Shown: positions 48,769 through 60,207 of the stretch, piece after piece
How positions within the stretch are numbered: the stretch's first letter is position 1
Layout of the letters: each line of letters begins with the position of its first letter
Origin: Calothrix sp. PCC 6303
GTDB lineage: Bacteria; Cyanobacteriota; Cyanobacteriia; Cyanobacteriales; Nostocaceae
Assembly (NCBI RefSeq): GCF_000317435.1
Contig: NC_019751.1
Location: 2,108,001-2,172,000 of the forward strand
DNA length: 64,000 bases
Reading direction: 5' to 3'
Notes under the pieces: generated by a model
The model's database searches: none
Told to the model about the DNA's origin: nothing
Seen by the model: only the letters and a program-made list of their open reading frames with translations
Translations under genes and position numbers: made by a program

Positions 48769-49416
48769 ATGTCAAACGTGTACGACTGGTTTGAGGAGCG
48801 CTTGGAAATTCAAGCGATCGCTGATGACGTTTCTACCAAGTACGTCCCTCCTCACGTTAATATTTTTTACTGTTTAGGTGGTATCACCTTGACTTGCTTC
48901 TTGATCCAGTTTGCAACTGGGTTTGCCATGACTTTCTACTATAAGCCAACAGTTGCTGAAGCTTACTCTTCAGTACAGTACCTCATGAATGAGGTTAACT
49001 TTGGCTGGTTGATTCGCTCCATTCACCGCTGGTCTGCCAGCATGATGGTCTTGATGATGATTCTCCACGTTTTCCGCGTTTATTTAACTGGTGGTTTCAA
49101 AAAACCCCGCGAATTAACCTGGGTAACTGGAGTTCTTCTTGCTGTGATCACTGTATCCTTCGGCGTAACAGGTTACTCATTGCCTTGGGACCAAGTTGGT
49201 TACTGGGCTGTAAAAATCGTAAGTGGTGTACCCGAAGCTATTCCCGTAGTTGGTACCCTCATCGCTGATTTACTTCGTGGTGGTTCTAGTGTTGGACAAT
49301 CAACTCTTACCCGCTACTATAGCGCTCACACCTTCGTATTACCTTGGCTGATTGCAGTTTTCATGCTCTTGCACTTCTTAATGATCCGCAAACAAGGCAT
49401 TTCTGGACCATTGTAA
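48769..49416 (+). CDS. petB: cytochrome b6
   Basis: 215 residues, the standard length. It is the haem-bearing subunit of the cytochrome b6f complex. The haem-ligand histidines lie in [22 protein letters not shown] and [40 protein letters not shown] is the typical N-terminus, including the cysteine in YCLGG that attaches the extra haem. First gene of petB-petD, with 234 bp to petD. Confidence 0.96.
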   Translation: MSNVYDWFEERLEIQAIADDVSTKYVPPHVNIFYCLGGITLTCFLIQFATGFAMTFYYKPTVAEAYSSVQYLMNEVNFGWLIRSIHRWSASMMVLMMILHVFRVYLTGGFKKPRELTWVTGVLLAVITVSFGVTGYSLPWDQVGYWAVKIVSGVPEAIPVVGTLIADLLRGGSSVGQSTLTRYYSAHTFVLPWLIAVFMLLHFLMIRKQGISGPL

Positions 49417-49650
49417 TTGTAAGTAGTCAAGGAACCGCTACAAAAGTTCAGTTACAAAGCCTGCTGTTTGTTTTAAACTTATCATTAGTCAGATACTTTT
49501 GACACATAGGAAACATCAGCACCAAACTTCAAAAGATAACGCTCAAAGCTGGATATCCTCAAGTTCACGAGTCAACAGCACCAGCGTTAGGGTAACTGAA
49601 CCTAACAGCTATAACAAATGCTTTAATTCACCAAGAGAGCACCTTCAAAA

Positions 49651-50133
49651 ATGGCAACAATTAAAAAACCCGATCTGAGCGATCCTCAACTAAGAGCTAA
49701 ATTGGCTAAAGGCATGGGTCACAATTACTATGGTGAACCTGCATGGCCCAATGACCTACTTTACATTTTCCCTGTTGTAATTATGGGTTCATTTGCTTGT
49801 ATCGCAGCTTTAGCAGTTTTAGACCCTGCAATGACTGGAGAACCCGCAAATCCCTTCGCAACTCCTTTAGAAATTTTGCCTGAGTGGTATTTATACCCTG
49901 TATTTCAAATTTTGCGCTCTGTTCCTAACAAATTGTTAGGAGTATTGGCAATGGCTTCAGTCCCATTGGGATTGATTCTTGTTCCCTTCATTGAGAACAT
50001 CAATAAGTTCCAAAACCCCTTCCGTCGTCCGGTAGCAACTACTGTATTCATGATTGGTACTTTGGTTACTCTCTGGTTGGGTATTGGTGCAACTTTGCCC
50101 ATCGACAAATCTTTCAGCTTAGGGCTGTTCTAG
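49651..50133 (+). CDS. petD: cytochrome b6f subunit IV
   Basis: 160 residues, the standard length. [20 protein letters not shown] and [19 protein letters not shown] are the conserved start; the quinol-site PEWY motif is in [20 protein letters not shown]. Three membrane helices follow. It is co-transcribed with petB and followed by a strong terminator. Confidence 0.96.
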   Translation: MATIKKPDLSDPQLRAKLAKGMGHNYYGEPAWPNDLLYIFPVVIMGSFACIAALAVLDPAMTGEPANPFATPLEILPEWYLYPVFQILRSVPNKLLGVLAMASVPLGLILVPFIENINKFQNPFRRPVATTVFMIGTLVTLWLGIGATLPIDKSFSLGLF

Positions 50134-50180
50134 TTTGTAGACTATAACCAGTATTTTATGCTTGTTTAGCGGTCATTTTA

Positions 50181-50245
50181 GTGCCTGTAAGTTTTAAAAG
50201 TGCTACGAGTTAGTGCTTTTAAAACTGTACAGGCATTAGTTTTTG
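50181..50245 (+). terminator. petD terminator
   Basis: A long hairpin: GTGCCTGTA and AGTTTTAAAAGTGCT on the left pair with AGTGCTTTTAAAACT and TACAGGCAT on the right around a short loop (50205-50211). TAGTTTTTG follows. It ends the petB-petD transcript. Confidence 0.8.
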
Positions 50246-50365
50246 TAATTAAAAATACATCATAATTTTACATTTTAAGGTAAAATACTGATCCAAAACC
50301 TCAAACTAATTAAGTTATAAAGGTAGTAGCAACTTTTCATCCCTTTAGTATTTAAGTCAAGGTCA

Positions 50366-50806
50366 ATGCTTAGCATGGTGCAGCGAGACCATCTGATGGT
50401 AAAGAGCGAACTTAAGCTTTTAAACGTTGTGCAAGAATGGTTTGAGCAATTTTGCTCAAAGTATATCTCGCATCTTGGTCGATCAGACAGTCAATTATAT
50501 CGTCTTAATTTAGCGCTGGCAGAAGGTTTCACCAATGCCGTTCGCCATGCTCATCATACTTTACCACCAGAAACAGCTATCGATATTGATCTTTCCCTCT
50601 GGGATGATCGATTAGAGATTAGAATTTGGGATCGTGGTAAACCTTTCAACCCGGATGCGATCGCAGAACCAGAACCAGGTACTCTACAGGTGGGAGGATA
50701 TGGTTGGTTCCTATTGCGACGATTAGTTGATCGGGTTGTTTATGAACGGACTTCAGACGAAAGAAATTGTCTGTTGATTGTCAAATATGGCTTGGAAACA
50801 AGATAG
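50366..50806 (+). CDS. anti-sigma-factor-type serine kinase (RsbW/HATPase_c_2)
   Basis: 146 residues. A single GHKL ATPase domain with an N box ALAEGFTNAVRHAHH, a G1 box IWDRGKPFNP and a G2 box GGYGWFLLRRLVD. RsbW/SpoIIAB-type kinases phosphorylate anti-sigma antagonists and hold sigma factors; cyanobacteria use them in partner-switching circuits. No antagonist or PP2C phosphatase gene is adjacent. The ATG at 50366 is followed by another at codon 4. Confidence 0.85.
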   Translation: MLSMVQRDHLMVKSELKLLNVVQEWFEQFCSKYISHLGRSDSQLYRLNLALAEGFTNAVRHAHHTLPPETAIDIDLSLWDDRLEIRIWDRGKPFNPDAIAEPEPGTLQVGGYGWFLLRRLVDRVVYERTSDERNCLLIVKYGLETR

Positions 50807-50877
50807 GAGTTAGCAGTTATCAGGGGGACTTAACTCCGCTCATAACTGCTAACTTAACGTCTTGCCAATCCCAAATT

Positions 50878-51900
<1,023 letters not shown>

Positions 51901-52276
51901 TTAGAAACCTCCAAATCAGGTTATAGAAGGTTATGGTCAGATATGTTGATCTCAGAATTTTAACAAATACATCTGACTCTACCTAATCGTGACAGTTGGA
52001 GTCGGCTAAGGCGGATTTAATTGGGTTATTTTAATATTTGAATATTTCGCTATTGTACATACATGAACTGATGCCGATATATCATCAGTGTTTGGAATTA
52101 TAATAATGTGTTTGCAATGATATAATATCTTTTTATTTAGTATCAAATGAGATAAATTTTATTTTTAATATGTTTGTAAATAACAGTTTTCCGACTAATT
52201 ATCTAATTAGGTTAGATTTCCCGTGCGAAATAATTTAAAATAAAATATGGATTAATTAACATCCAAATTACTGATT
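51901..52276. promoter_or_regulatory. divergent gap1/patatin promoter region
   Basis: 376 bp of very A/T-rich DNA between divergent genes. No gene is seen. No specific operator is identified. Confidence 0.35.
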
Positions 52277-53455
52277 ATGGTTTTCCGAATTTTAAGTTTA
52301 GATGGTGGAGGAATTAGAGGTCTGGTTTCAGCATTGATGTTGACAGAAATTGAAAAAAAAATTAGCCAACCACTAAATCAGTATTTTAACTTAGTTGCCG
52401 GAACTTCTACAGGTTCAATTTTAGCTGCTGCAATTGCCGCAGGAGCTAATAGCCAAAAAATTGTAGAACTGTATAAGGAACAAAGCAAAATAATTTTCCC
52501 CTACCAGACACGTTGGACAACACAAAGAATACCTCTACTTTTGCAGTATGGATTTTCTGCTCCAAAATACTCAGATACTGGCTTAATTCAAGTTCTCAAA
52601 GCAACTTTTCAAGAAGCTAAACTATTTGACATTAATTACCCATTATTATTAATAGTTTCCTACGACACCATAGAGCGGGAACCAATAATTTTTAAAAGCT
52701 GGTGCTATGAACAAGATTACGGAAATGTCCCCTTGTGGGAAGTATGTGTTTGTTCTGCATCTGCTCCTAGTTATTTTCCTGCTCATCGCCTAATTAGACA
52801 AGTAAAAGGTAAAATTCAGGATGGATATACAGAGGTAATTGAGTTAGACGAAAATGCTTCCTCAGCTAATAATGTATATCAAAATATGAAAATCACAATT
52901 ACCGATGGTGTAGGTAGTAGTCAAGTACGCACAATCAAGGAATATGTTGGAGAAAATAGACGGGCAACAGTTTCTCCAGGATGGGATAAAATACCGAATA
53001 AAACCTCAAGTTATACAGTTGAATCGATTTATTCTGCTATTGATGGTGGAGTCGCAGCAAATAATCCCTCCACTTGCGCGATCGCAGAAGCGCTAAAATT
53101 GGGTCATAGGTTGGAAGATATTACAGTCCTCTCCATCGGTACAGGCGATCGCACTCGCGTGATACCCTATGAAAAAGCGCGGAGTTGGGGTTTGATTCAG
53201 TGGGCACAGCCGTTAGTGGGTATACTATTTGATGGATCATCAGATATTTTTGATTACGTCAGCAATCAAATGATTCATCAGCGCCATTTACGTTTACAAT
53301 TCAAGCTTGACAGACAACTGATTGGGAAACCTCTAAGTGATGATATTGATGATGTCAGTGATGAAAATATCAATAACTTAATTGAAGCTGCACGAGTCTA
53401 TATGAAACAACCACAGATCCAAAAATCACTTGAAGATTTTCTCAAAATTAATTAG
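52277..53455 (+). CDS. patatin-like phospholipase with an inserted beta-rich domain
   Basis: 392 residues. The catalytic dyad is complete: oxyanion loop DGGGIRG (9-15), nucleophile Ser44 in GTSTG and aspartate 256 in DGG. Patatins cleave acyl chains from membrane lipids. Between residues about 178 and 250 there is an insertion (TEVIELDENASSANNVYQNM, then ITITDGVGSSQVRTI and TSSYTVES) that resembles a small beta domain found in phage tail and baseplate proteins. Most cyanobacterial patatins of this type run directly from the APxYFP segment to DGG. No NTPase or nucleotide cyclase gene is adjacent, so it is not an obvious CBASS effector. Confidence 0.8.
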   Translation: MVFRILSLDGGGIRGLVSALMLTEIEKKISQPLNQYFNLVAGTSTGSILAAAIAAGANSQKIVELYKEQSKIIFPYQTRWTTQRIPLLLQYGFSAPKYSDTGLIQVLKATFQEAKLFDINYPLLLIVSYDTIEREPIIFKSWCYEQDYGNVPLWEVCVCSASAPSYFPAHRLIRQVKGKIQDGYTEVIELDENASSANNVYQNMKITITDGVGSSQVRTIKEYVGENRRATVSPGWDKIPNKTSSYTVESIYSAIDGGVAANNPSTCAIAEALKLGHRLEDITVLSIGTGDRTRVIPYEKARSWGLIQWAQPLVGILFDGSSDIFDYVSNQMIHQRHLRLQFKLDRQLIGKPLSDDIDDVSDENINNLIEAARVYMKQPQIQKSLEDFLKIN

Positions 53456-53523
53456 CCTGTTAATTTTGTCGATATTTTGGGAACAATATATTTGTTATCA
53501 ATATTTTTGATGATGAATTTAAT

Positions 53524-54318
53524 ATGATTTTTATTCCCTCTCGTCAAACTGTTGTTTCATCTTTGGTTAGTTTTTTTTGCATTTGCGGAGTGACAATACT
53601 ACAATTTCAACGAATGCAAACATTTGGAGATAACAAACAATCAGTTTCCGTTGCAGCCCTGAAAAAAGATTTACAATTGGAACAGGCAAATCTCAAAATA
53701 CTCAAGCAAGCTCCAACATTTGGCTTTGATAATGTTATTGCTAATTGGGCTTATTTAGGTTTTGCTCAATACTTTGGTGACGAAGAAGCTAGATCTAAAA
53801 CGGGTTATAGTCTTAGTCCTGAATATTTTGAAGTGATTCTTAAGCACGATCCTCGATTTGTGATTGCATATCTTGCTTTGTCAACTAGCACCTCAATGTA
53901 TGCAGGTTTACCAGAAAATTCAGTCAATCTTACTAAACAAGGTTTAAAACATCTTTCTCCCTGGGATCCCAAAAATTCTTTTTATGTTTGGCGCTACAAA
54001 GCAATTGATGAATTACTATTTTTAGGTGACTCAAAATCAGCAAAAAATTCCTTCAAATCAGCGGCAGATTGGGCAAAAAAACACCCAGACAAAGAAAGTC
54101 AAGAATCCGCATATATTTCTGAAAGAACATCTAACTTTTTAAGCAAAAATCCCCAGAGTAAAGCTGCTCAAATATCTGCATGGGTGATGGTACTACAAAA
54201 TGGTGTCGATCCGGAAACTCAAAAAAGGGCAATTAAGGCAATTGAAAGATTAGGAGGAACAGTTATGAGGACAGCAGAGGGACAAAATCAAATTAAGTTT
54301 CCTCAAAAAGATTCATGA
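53524..54318 (+). CDS. conserved cyanobacterial membrane-anchored protein, TPR-like
   Basis: 264 residues. One N-terminal membrane helix (about 10-28) is followed by helical pairs of TPR type: NVIANWAYLGFAQYFGDEEAR, YFEVILKHDPRFVIAYLALS, FYVWRYKAIDELLFLGDSKSAK. I do not know a named function; similar proteins occur in many cyanobacteria. It is 68 bp downstream of the patatin gene and may share its transcript. Confidence 0.7.
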   Translation: MIFIPSRQTVVSSLVSFFCICGVTILQFQRMQTFGDNKQSVSVAALKKDLQLEQANLKILKQAPTFGFDNVIANWAYLGFAQYFGDEEARSKTGYSLSPEYFEVILKHDPRFVIAYLALSTSTSMYAGLPENSVNLTKQGLKHLSPWDPKNSFYVWRYKAIDELLFLGDSKSAKNSFKSAADWAKKHPDKESQESAYISERTSNFLSKNPQSKAAQISAWVMVLQNGVDPETQKRAIKAIERLGGTVMRTAEGQNQIKFPQKDS

Positions 54319-54406
54319 ACTTGATTGCTGAAATTGCTGAATTGATGAAATAATTGATTTTGGAAGATGACACAACATAAAAAAATCTAAGTTAGGAAAC
54401 ACTAAG

Positions 54407-55189
54407 ATTACTTATTGGTACAACGGTAAGGTTATTAACTCGCCAAACTTGGAAATTGCCATTGATGACCCAGGTTTGCTGTATGGTGCTACAGTTTTTA
54501 CGACTCTGAGAGTTTATGAGAATTATTTAGAGCATGACTTGACAAATTGGAATTTACATGTATCAAGACTAAATAATTCCTTAAAAATATTTGGCTGGCA
54601 ACAACCAAACTGGAAACATATCCGTGAAGGTGCAGAAATGATGCTGCATGATTTCCCCATTTTGCGGATCACGATTTTTCCAGATGGACGAGAGTGGGTT
54701 ACGGGGAGAAATTTCCCGCCAAATTTAGCAGCGAAACAAACTCAGGGAATCACTGCTAGCTTAATATCACCAGATATATATCGCTCGCTACCACAGCATA
54801 AAACAGGAAATTATTTAGCCTGTTGGTTAGCAAAAACTAACGACTCCCAAGAGGGGATATTTCAAGATACAGCAAATAACTGGTTAGAGACAACCACAGG
54901 TAGTTTGTGGGGATGGAAAGATGACTGTTTGTGGACACCACCACTAGATAAGAAGATACTACCGGGGGTTATGCGATCGCATATCCTCAACAAACTAGAA
55001 AACCAAAAGCAACCAGTTTCTCAAGAACCATGGACACCAGAACTGGTTTCTAGCTTTAATGCGATCGCTTACAGCAATTGTGTGGTAGAAATCGTTCCTA
55101 TTCATACTGTTATCAATGGTACTAGCAAACTTACATATAACCCTCAACACCCTTGTTTACAGCAATTAAGGCAACTTTTTTCACTTTAA
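54407..55189 (+). CDS. class IV aminotransferase / 4-amino-4-deoxychorismate lyase-like, unusual start
   Basis: The protein core starts at DDPGLLYGATVFTTLRVYEN, typical of PLP fold type IV enzymes (PabC/IlvE-like). The family N-terminus YWYNGKV is encoded just upstream in frame (from 54407), but no ATG, GTG or TTG opens it; an ATT at 54407 lies 8-10 nt after TTAGGAAA. The first conventional start is TTG at 54449, which would drop the first beta strand (14 residues). PabC supplies p-aminobenzoate for folate. The active-site lysine expected in this fold is not obvious, as the usual K segment is replaced by KTGNYLACWLAK. Confidence 0.7.
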   Translation: MTYWYNGKVINSPNLEIAIDDPGLLYGATVFTTLRVYENYLEHDLTNWNLHVSRLNNSLKIFGWQQPNWKHIREGAEMMLHDFPILRITIFPDGREWVTGRNFPPNLAAKQTQGITASLISPDIYRSLPQHKTGNYLACWLAKTNDSQEGIFQDTANNWLETTTGSLWGWKDDCLWTPPLDKKILPGVMRSHILNKLENQKQPVSQEPWTPELVSSFNAIAYSNCVVEIVPIHTVINGTSKLTYNPQHPCLQQLRQLFSL

Positions 55190-55488
55190 AACTTTCTCAC
55201 ACATCGAACTCTTTTCCCCCTGCACCCTGCCCCTCTGCTTCTTTGTAGTGGAAACCGTCCTCATCCACCCTTTCAGATCGCTACAATACGATCCTTAAGT
55301 GCCAACATCTCAAACTAATAACCAAAAGTTTTTTTCTCAGATTTAAGCAAAGGCATTCTGATATACCTTAAGATAAGTTAACATAATTCTTAATAATGCT
55401 TTTTCTTCAAAACTAGAGATGCTCTGTATCCACCCTTGGTGTATGCCTTAGCATGTAGGCGCAAAAAATTATAGGAGGACTGACCTAG

Positions 55489-57330
55489 GTGAATAATAAA
55501 AGATGGAGAAACGCTGGGTTGTATGCACTACTTTTCATAGTAGTAATTGCGCTAGGAACAGCTTTCTTTGATAAGCAACCCCAAAGTAGGGAAACATGGC
55601 GCTACAGCCGATTCCTAGAAGAAGTTGACAAAAATAATGTTGCCCAAGTTAAGCTGAGTGCAGACCGCCAGACGGCTGTAGTCAAGTCTCAAGCTGGTGA
55701 GCAAGTTTTGGTAACTCTAGTAGAAGACCCTACGCTAATTAATACACTTGCTGAAAAAGATATTGATATTAGCGTGCTACCTCAAACCGATGAAGGTTTC
55801 TGGTTCAAAGCACTCAGCAGTTTATTTTTCCCAGTATTGCTATTAGTCGGTTTGTTCTTCTTACTACGTCGCGCCCAAAGTGGTCCCGGTAGTCAAGCGA
55901 TGAACTTTGGTAAATCCAAAGCGCGTGTGCAAATGGAACCCCAAACCCAAGTCACCTTCGGTGATGTCGCGGGGATTGATCAAGCAAAATTAGAATTAAA
56001 CGAAGTTGTAGACTTCCTTAAAAATGCTGACCGATTCACAGCCATCGGTGCCAAAATTCCTAAAGGTGTACTTTTAGTTGGACCTCCAGGAACAGGTAAA
56101 ACCCTATTAGCGCGCGCAGTTGCTGGTGAAGCTGGTGTACCATTCTTCTCCATCTCCGGTTCTGAATTTGTAGAAATGTTCGTTGGTGTGGGTGCTTCCC
56201 GCGTCCGCGACCTATTTGAACAAGCAAAAACCAATGCTCCCTGTATCGTCTTCATCGATGAAATTGATGCAGTCGGTCGTCAACGGGGTGCTGGTTTAGG
56301 TGGTGGTAACGATGAACGGGAACAAACCCTGAACCAGTTACTAACTGAAATGGACGGCTTTGAGGGTAACACAGGTATCATCATTATTGCTGCTACCAAC
56401 CGTCCTGATGTCTTGGATGCTGCGTTACTACGTCCCGGACGTTTTGACCGTCAAGTTGTGGTAGATCGTCCTGATTACGGTGGACGCGTAGAAATCCTCA
56501 AAGTTCACGCTCGTGGCAAAACCTTAGCCAAAGACGTTGATATTGAGCGGATTGCCCGTCGTTCCCCTGGTTTCACAGGTGCAGATTTGTCTAACTTGCT
56601 CAACGAAGCCGCTATTTTAGCAGCACGTCGCAACCTCACCGAAATTTCCATGGATGAAATCAACGACGCAATTGACCGTGTGTTGGCTGGTCCAGAGAAG
56701 AAAGATCGGGTAATGAGCGAACGCCGCAAACAATTGGTAGCTTACCATGAAGCGGGACATGCTCTAGTTGGTGCTTTGATGCCTGATTATGACCCCGTAC
56801 AAAAAATTAGCATCATTCCTCGCGGTCGTGCAGGTGGTTTAACCTGGTTTACCCCCTCAGAAGATCGCATGGACAGCGGTTTATATAGCCGTTCCTATTT
56901 GGAAAACCAAATGGCTGTAGCTTTAGGTGGACGTATTGCCGAAGAATTAATCTTTGGAGATGAAGAAGTCACCACAGGTGCATCTGGAGATTTACAACAG
57001 GTTGCACGAGTTGCTCGTCAAATGGTGACACGCTTTGGAATGAGCGATCGCCTTGGTCCTGTAGCATTGGGTCGCCAACAAGGTAACATGTTCCTTGGTC
57101 GTGACATCATGGCAGAAAGAGATTTTTCAGAAGAAACTGCAACTGCCATTGATGAAGAAGTGCGGAAGTTGGTAGATATTGCCTATGATCGTGCCAAAGA
57201 TGTGTTGTTGAAAAACCGTCACGTCTTAGATCAACTTGCAGATATGTTGGTTGACAAAGAAACCGTTGATGCAGAAGAGTTGCAAGAACTTTTAGCTAAC
57301 AACGACGTACAAACAGCCGCATTTGCTTAA
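55489..57330 (+). CDS. ftsH: thylakoid ATP-dependent zinc metalloprotease FtsH
   Basis: 613 residues. Two membrane helices (about 9-27 and 110-127) flank a lumenal domain. The AAA+ domain has Walker A GPPGTGKT (198-205), Walker B and the SRH segment. The protease has HEAGH and a third zinc ligand region in [20 protein letters not shown]. Start: a GTG at 55489 preceded by AGGAGG 10 nt upstream. It belongs to the FtsH2-type group used in photosystem II D1 turnover. A terminator follows. Confidence 0.93.
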   Translation: MNNKRWRNAGLYALLFIVVIALGTAFFDKQPQSRETWRYSRFLEEVDKNNVAQVKLSADRQTAVVKSQAGEQVLVTLVEDPTLINTLAEKDIDISVLPQTDEGFWFKALSSLFFPVLLLVGLFFLLRRAQSGPGSQAMNFGKSKARVQMEPQTQVTFGDVAGIDQAKLELNEVVDFLKNADRFTAIGAKIPKGVLLVGPPGTGKTLLARAVAGEAGVPFFSISGSEFVEMFVGVGASRVRDLFEQAKTNAPCIVFIDEIDAVGRQRGAGLGGGNDEREQTLNQLLTEMDGFEGNTGIIIIAATNRPDVLDAALLRPGRFDRQVVVDRPDYGGRVEILKVHARGKTLAKDVDIERIARRSPGFTGADLSNLLNEAAILAARRNLTEISMDEINDAIDRVLAGPEKKDRVMSERRKQLVAYHEAGHALVGALMPDYDPVQKISIIPRGRAGGLTWFTPSEDRMDSGLYSRSYLENQMAVALGGRIAEELIFGDEEVTTGASGDLQQVARVARQMVTRFGMSDRLGPVALGRQQGNMFLGRDIMAERDFSEETATAIDEEVRKLVDIAYDRAKDVLLKNRHVLDQLADMLVDKETVDAEELQELLANNDVQTAAFA

Positions 57331-57360
57331 GTTTTGATCGTTGATTAATGTCAATTCATC

Positions 57361-57415
57361 AAACCCCTGCTTAATCCTTCTCCAAATCAAGGAGATATTT
57401 AAGCAGGGGTTTTTG
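57361..57415 (+). terminator. ftsH terminator
   Basis: AAACCCCTGCTTAA (57361-57374) pairs perfectly with TTAAGCAGGGGTTT (57399-57412), a 14-bp stem with an inner CTCC/GGAG pairing, and TTTTTG follows. Confidence 0.9.
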
Positions 57416-57485
57416 TTGGTATTAGACCCCCGATTTCTTCAAGAAGTTGAGAATCTGGAATTTAAATTTTTAAATTCGCATGAAT

Positions 57486-58973
57486 TTAACTGAAATCTGC
57501 TGTATTTACCAAAATACAACCTGTACGGGCAGGAATATTTAAGATAATTTGCTGAGAATTATCTGTATTATGATGTTTAATTTCAGCTTCACCATATATT
57601 AATTGATTTGGCTGATTGTAAAAGTTTGTTGTATCTAAGGTTGCCTCGGCTGATCTAGTTCCAGAATTGACGGCGATAATTAGTTCTTCTTTTTCTAAGG
57701 TACGACTAAAAATATACACCTCGCCTTCAGTATGTAAAACCTTATAATCCCCGGTTCGCAAACATGGATATTTGTAACGGATAGCAATAAGTTGACGATG
57801 AGTATCAAGCAATTCATGGTTCCATGCTGATTCTACAGGAAAACCACGGCGTGAATCTGGATCAATCGCACCTTCTAAACCTACTTCATCACCATAGTAG
57901 ATGCTGGGGGCACCAGGAAAAGTCATTAAGAGTAACGTTGCTAGTTCGACACTTTGAATATCTGCGGAGGCAATCGTGATTAACCTTGCTGTGTCGTGAC
58001 TTGCCAGGAGGTTGAGTTGGGTAAGCTGGATTTCTCTAGGGTACAGTTGGAGTAAATGTTGAATTTGAAGAGCGTATTGTGCCGCAGAAAGGGCAGGATA
58101 TGGTTGATAATCACGATCTTTTACCTGTTCTAAGATTACGCGATCGCCTGCTGTAAAAGCTATGGTTGGTCCGGTAAATAGGTAGTTCATCACACCATCA
58201 AATTGAGTACCATCTAACCATTTACGGGAGTCTCCCCAAACTTCCCCCACTATATAGGCTTCGGGATTTAGTGCTTTGACTCTCTGACGGAATTCTTGCC
58301 AGAATCCTGGTGTTCTAATTTCAAATGGGACATCTAAGCGCCAACCATCAATACCGAATTCTAACCAATACTCAGCTATTTCCATGATATATTCCCGAAC
58401 TTCAGGGTTATCGTGGTTGAAAACTGGTAACGCTCGATTTCCTACCCAACTGCCGTAGTTAGCAGGGAAGTCTCCGGTGTATGGTGCAAGGGGCCAGCCT
58501 TCAATTTTAAACCAATTTAACCAGGGTGAATGAGGTCCATTTTCTAAAATATCGTTGAAGCCGAAAAAGCCGCGACTGCAATGGTTAAACACACCATCAA
58601 GGACAACTTTGATATTTCTACTGTGTGCTGCATCTAGAAATACCCGAAATGCTTTGTTTCCCCCTAAAATTGGATCTACTTGATAATAGTCATGGGTGTG
58701 GTAGCGGTGATTACAAGCTGATTGAAAGATGGGTGTAAAGTAAATGGCGTTAATTCCCAAGGACTCAATGTAGTCGAGTTTTTCTATCACTCCCCACAAA
58801 TCTCCCCCTTTATAGCCTTGTTGGGTTGGTATAGCATCCCAATCTTCCCAATTGCCATTTTCAATTATTCTTCTGCGCGATTCCTGCGGTGTCCGCTTCC
58901 CAATTGCAAAGCGGTCTGGGAAAATCTGATAGAAGACGGCGTGCTTTACCCAGTCTGGTGTTTTAATGTCCAT
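57486..58973 (-). CDS. GH13 alpha-glucan hydrolase (neopullulanase/cyclomaltodextrinase type)
   Basis: 495 residues. The TIM-barrel catalytic residues are all present: nucleophile Asp214 (GWRLDVPFE), acid Glu244 (VGEVWGDS) and Asp327 (ASHDTAR). Family-specific segments VLDGVFNHCSRGFFGFNDI and GINAIYFTPIFQSACNHRYHT point to the GH13 neopullulanase and cyclomaltodextrinase group. It lacks the extra N-terminal CBM34-like domain common in that group, and no signal peptide is seen, so it probably acts on storage glucans in the cytoplasm. Confidence 0.88.
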   Translation of the reverse strand: MDIKTPDWVKHAVFYQIFPDRFAIGKRTPQESRRRIIENGNWEDWDAIPTQQGYKGGDLWGVIEKLDYIESLGINAIYFTPIFQSACNHRYHTHDYYQVDPILGGNKAFRVFLDAAHSRNIKVVLDGVFNHCSRGFFGFNDILENGPHSPWLNWFKIEGWPLAPYTGDFPANYGSWVGNRALPVFNHDNPEVREYIMEIAEYWLEFGIDGWRLDVPFEIRTPGFWQEFRQRVKALNPEAYIVGEVWGDSRKWLDGTQFDGVMNYLFTGPTIAFTAGDRVILEQVKDRDYQPYPALSAAQYALQIQHLLQLYPREIQLTQLNLLASHDTARLITIASADIQSVELATLLLMTFPGAPSIYYGDEVGLEGAIDPDSRRGFPVESAWNHELLDTHRQLIAIRYKYPCLRTGDYKVLHTEGEVYIFSRTLEKEELIIAVNSGTRSAEATLDTTNFYNQPNQLIYGEAEIKHHNTDNSQQIILNIPARTGCILVNTADFS

Positions 58974-59163
58974 GAAAATTTGTAATTACTGCATTACTGT
59001 ACAGTAAAGTCATATTTTCCCAAATTTACATCCAGCTTTAGGAAGTTTTGATACTCCCCAGCTTGAGCAAAGCAAACCCGGTACAAACCTCCTATTTTAA
59101 GGGGAAAAGTTTTTGCTTTCGTGTTCAAGCTTCTTCCAAAAACCCGCCTACTGCCCTCATTGA

Positions 59164-59760
59164 CTATTTTTCGGGAATACCCACCGGAGACAAACAAGCG
59201 ATCGCACGCAGGTTTTGACAGCGCATTAACTCAATAAAATCTAAACCTGTACGTCCCTCAATTTGAGCTACAACCTCGATTGCAGATAATAAATGTTCCG
59301 CAGCTTCCGTTGCTGAATACCCCCGGCGCTGTGCAACTTTAATGGCACCGTTATCCGCATTAATTTCTGTCTCTTGGGAATTATTAATCCGCCAAATCCG
59401 CGTCATTGCCAATCCAGTCAAACTCAAAGCCGCAGCAATTCCCACCACATCACCCTGGCTGATTTCCACAACACTAGCCACCAACCCAGCAGCTAATACA
59501 CCTTGATAAATATCTGGCTTAAACCATTTAATCCCAATCAACCAGCTAACTGTTCGTAATAACACTAAATCCCGTTGAGATTTACTTAAACCCTTCCAGA
59601 GGTCAAAATTAATATAAATGGGTCGTGATTGATGCCAAGGTAAAGGAAATGACGCGTCAATGACCTTTGCTTGCTCTGGTTTGCTGACAATTTTTGTCCA
59701 CATACGCCCTGAAGCAGGCATAATATCTAACAGGCGGTTGACTTCTAAATTCGGATCCAT
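59164..59760 (-). CDS. DUF3318 family protein
   Basis: 198 residues. MDPNLEVNRLLDIMPASGRM and WKGLSKSQRDLVLLRTVSWLIG are typical of DUF3318, a cyanobacterial family of unknown function. Two hydrophobic segments lie around 107-140. It stands alone, 190 bp upstream of the GH13 gene on the same strand. Confidence 0.85.
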   Translation of the reverse strand: MDPNLEVNRLLDIMPASGRMWTKIVSKPEQAKVIDASFPLPWHQSRPIYINFDLWKGLSKSQRDLVLLRTVSWLIGIKWFKPDIYQGVLAAGLVASVVEISQGDVVGIAAALSLTGLAMTRIWRINNSQETEINADNGAIKVAQRRGYSATEAAEHLLSAIEVVAQIEGRTGLDFIELMRCQNLRAIACLSPVGIPEK

Positions 59761-59935
59761 AATTAAATTTAGATATATTGAAACTAGTAATTTATCAAGT
59801 TTGTAGAATCATACAAATCAAAAGTTCTCTTCTACATTCAGTATTTTGTCCCTCAGATAAGTAGCTCAACAGAATTAATTACACAAATTTTCTTTCTGTT
59901 GCCTGTTCCCCGTTCCCTGTCCCCTTTCTTTAACT

Positions 59936-60199
59936 ATGGATGCTTTTGCCCCCAACCCACCAGAATGGACAACAAAGTCTATTCATGCTTTTGATTTTTG
60001 TTGTCCAACTTGTCACGCAAGTAGTTTAGAAGCTTTAGAAGTTTGGATCAACAGGCGTTCACCCGTACTCACCGACAATCGTAGTCGTAAATGGCAAGAA
60101 TTTTACCATTGTCAATGTGGTTGTGCATGGTGGGCTTGGAGTAGCGATCGCCCTGCCACAAATCTGGTAAAAATTGAGGAAGAATCTGATTTTATTTAA
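59936..60199 (+). CDS. small cyanobacterial zinc-ribbon protein
   Basis: 87 residues. Two cysteine pairs (FCCPTCHAS and HCQCGCAWW) form a likely zinc ribbon, with WQEFYHCQCG and AWWAWSSDRP conserved in small cyanobacterial proteins. No membrane segment. Function unknown. It ends 9 bp before the degraded TnpB-type element. Confidence 0.75.
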   Translation: MDAFAPNPPEWTTKSIHAFDFCCPTCHASSLEALEVWINRRSPVLTDNRSRKWQEFYHCQCGCAWWAWSSDRPATNLVKIEEESDFI

Positions 60200-60207
60200 C
60201 CAAACTT

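Noticed and set aside
52277-54318. CBASS-type anti-phage operon around the patatin
   Set aside because: No nucleotidyltransferase (CD-NTase) or ubiquitin-like accessory gene is adjacent; the neighbour is a TPR-like membrane protein.
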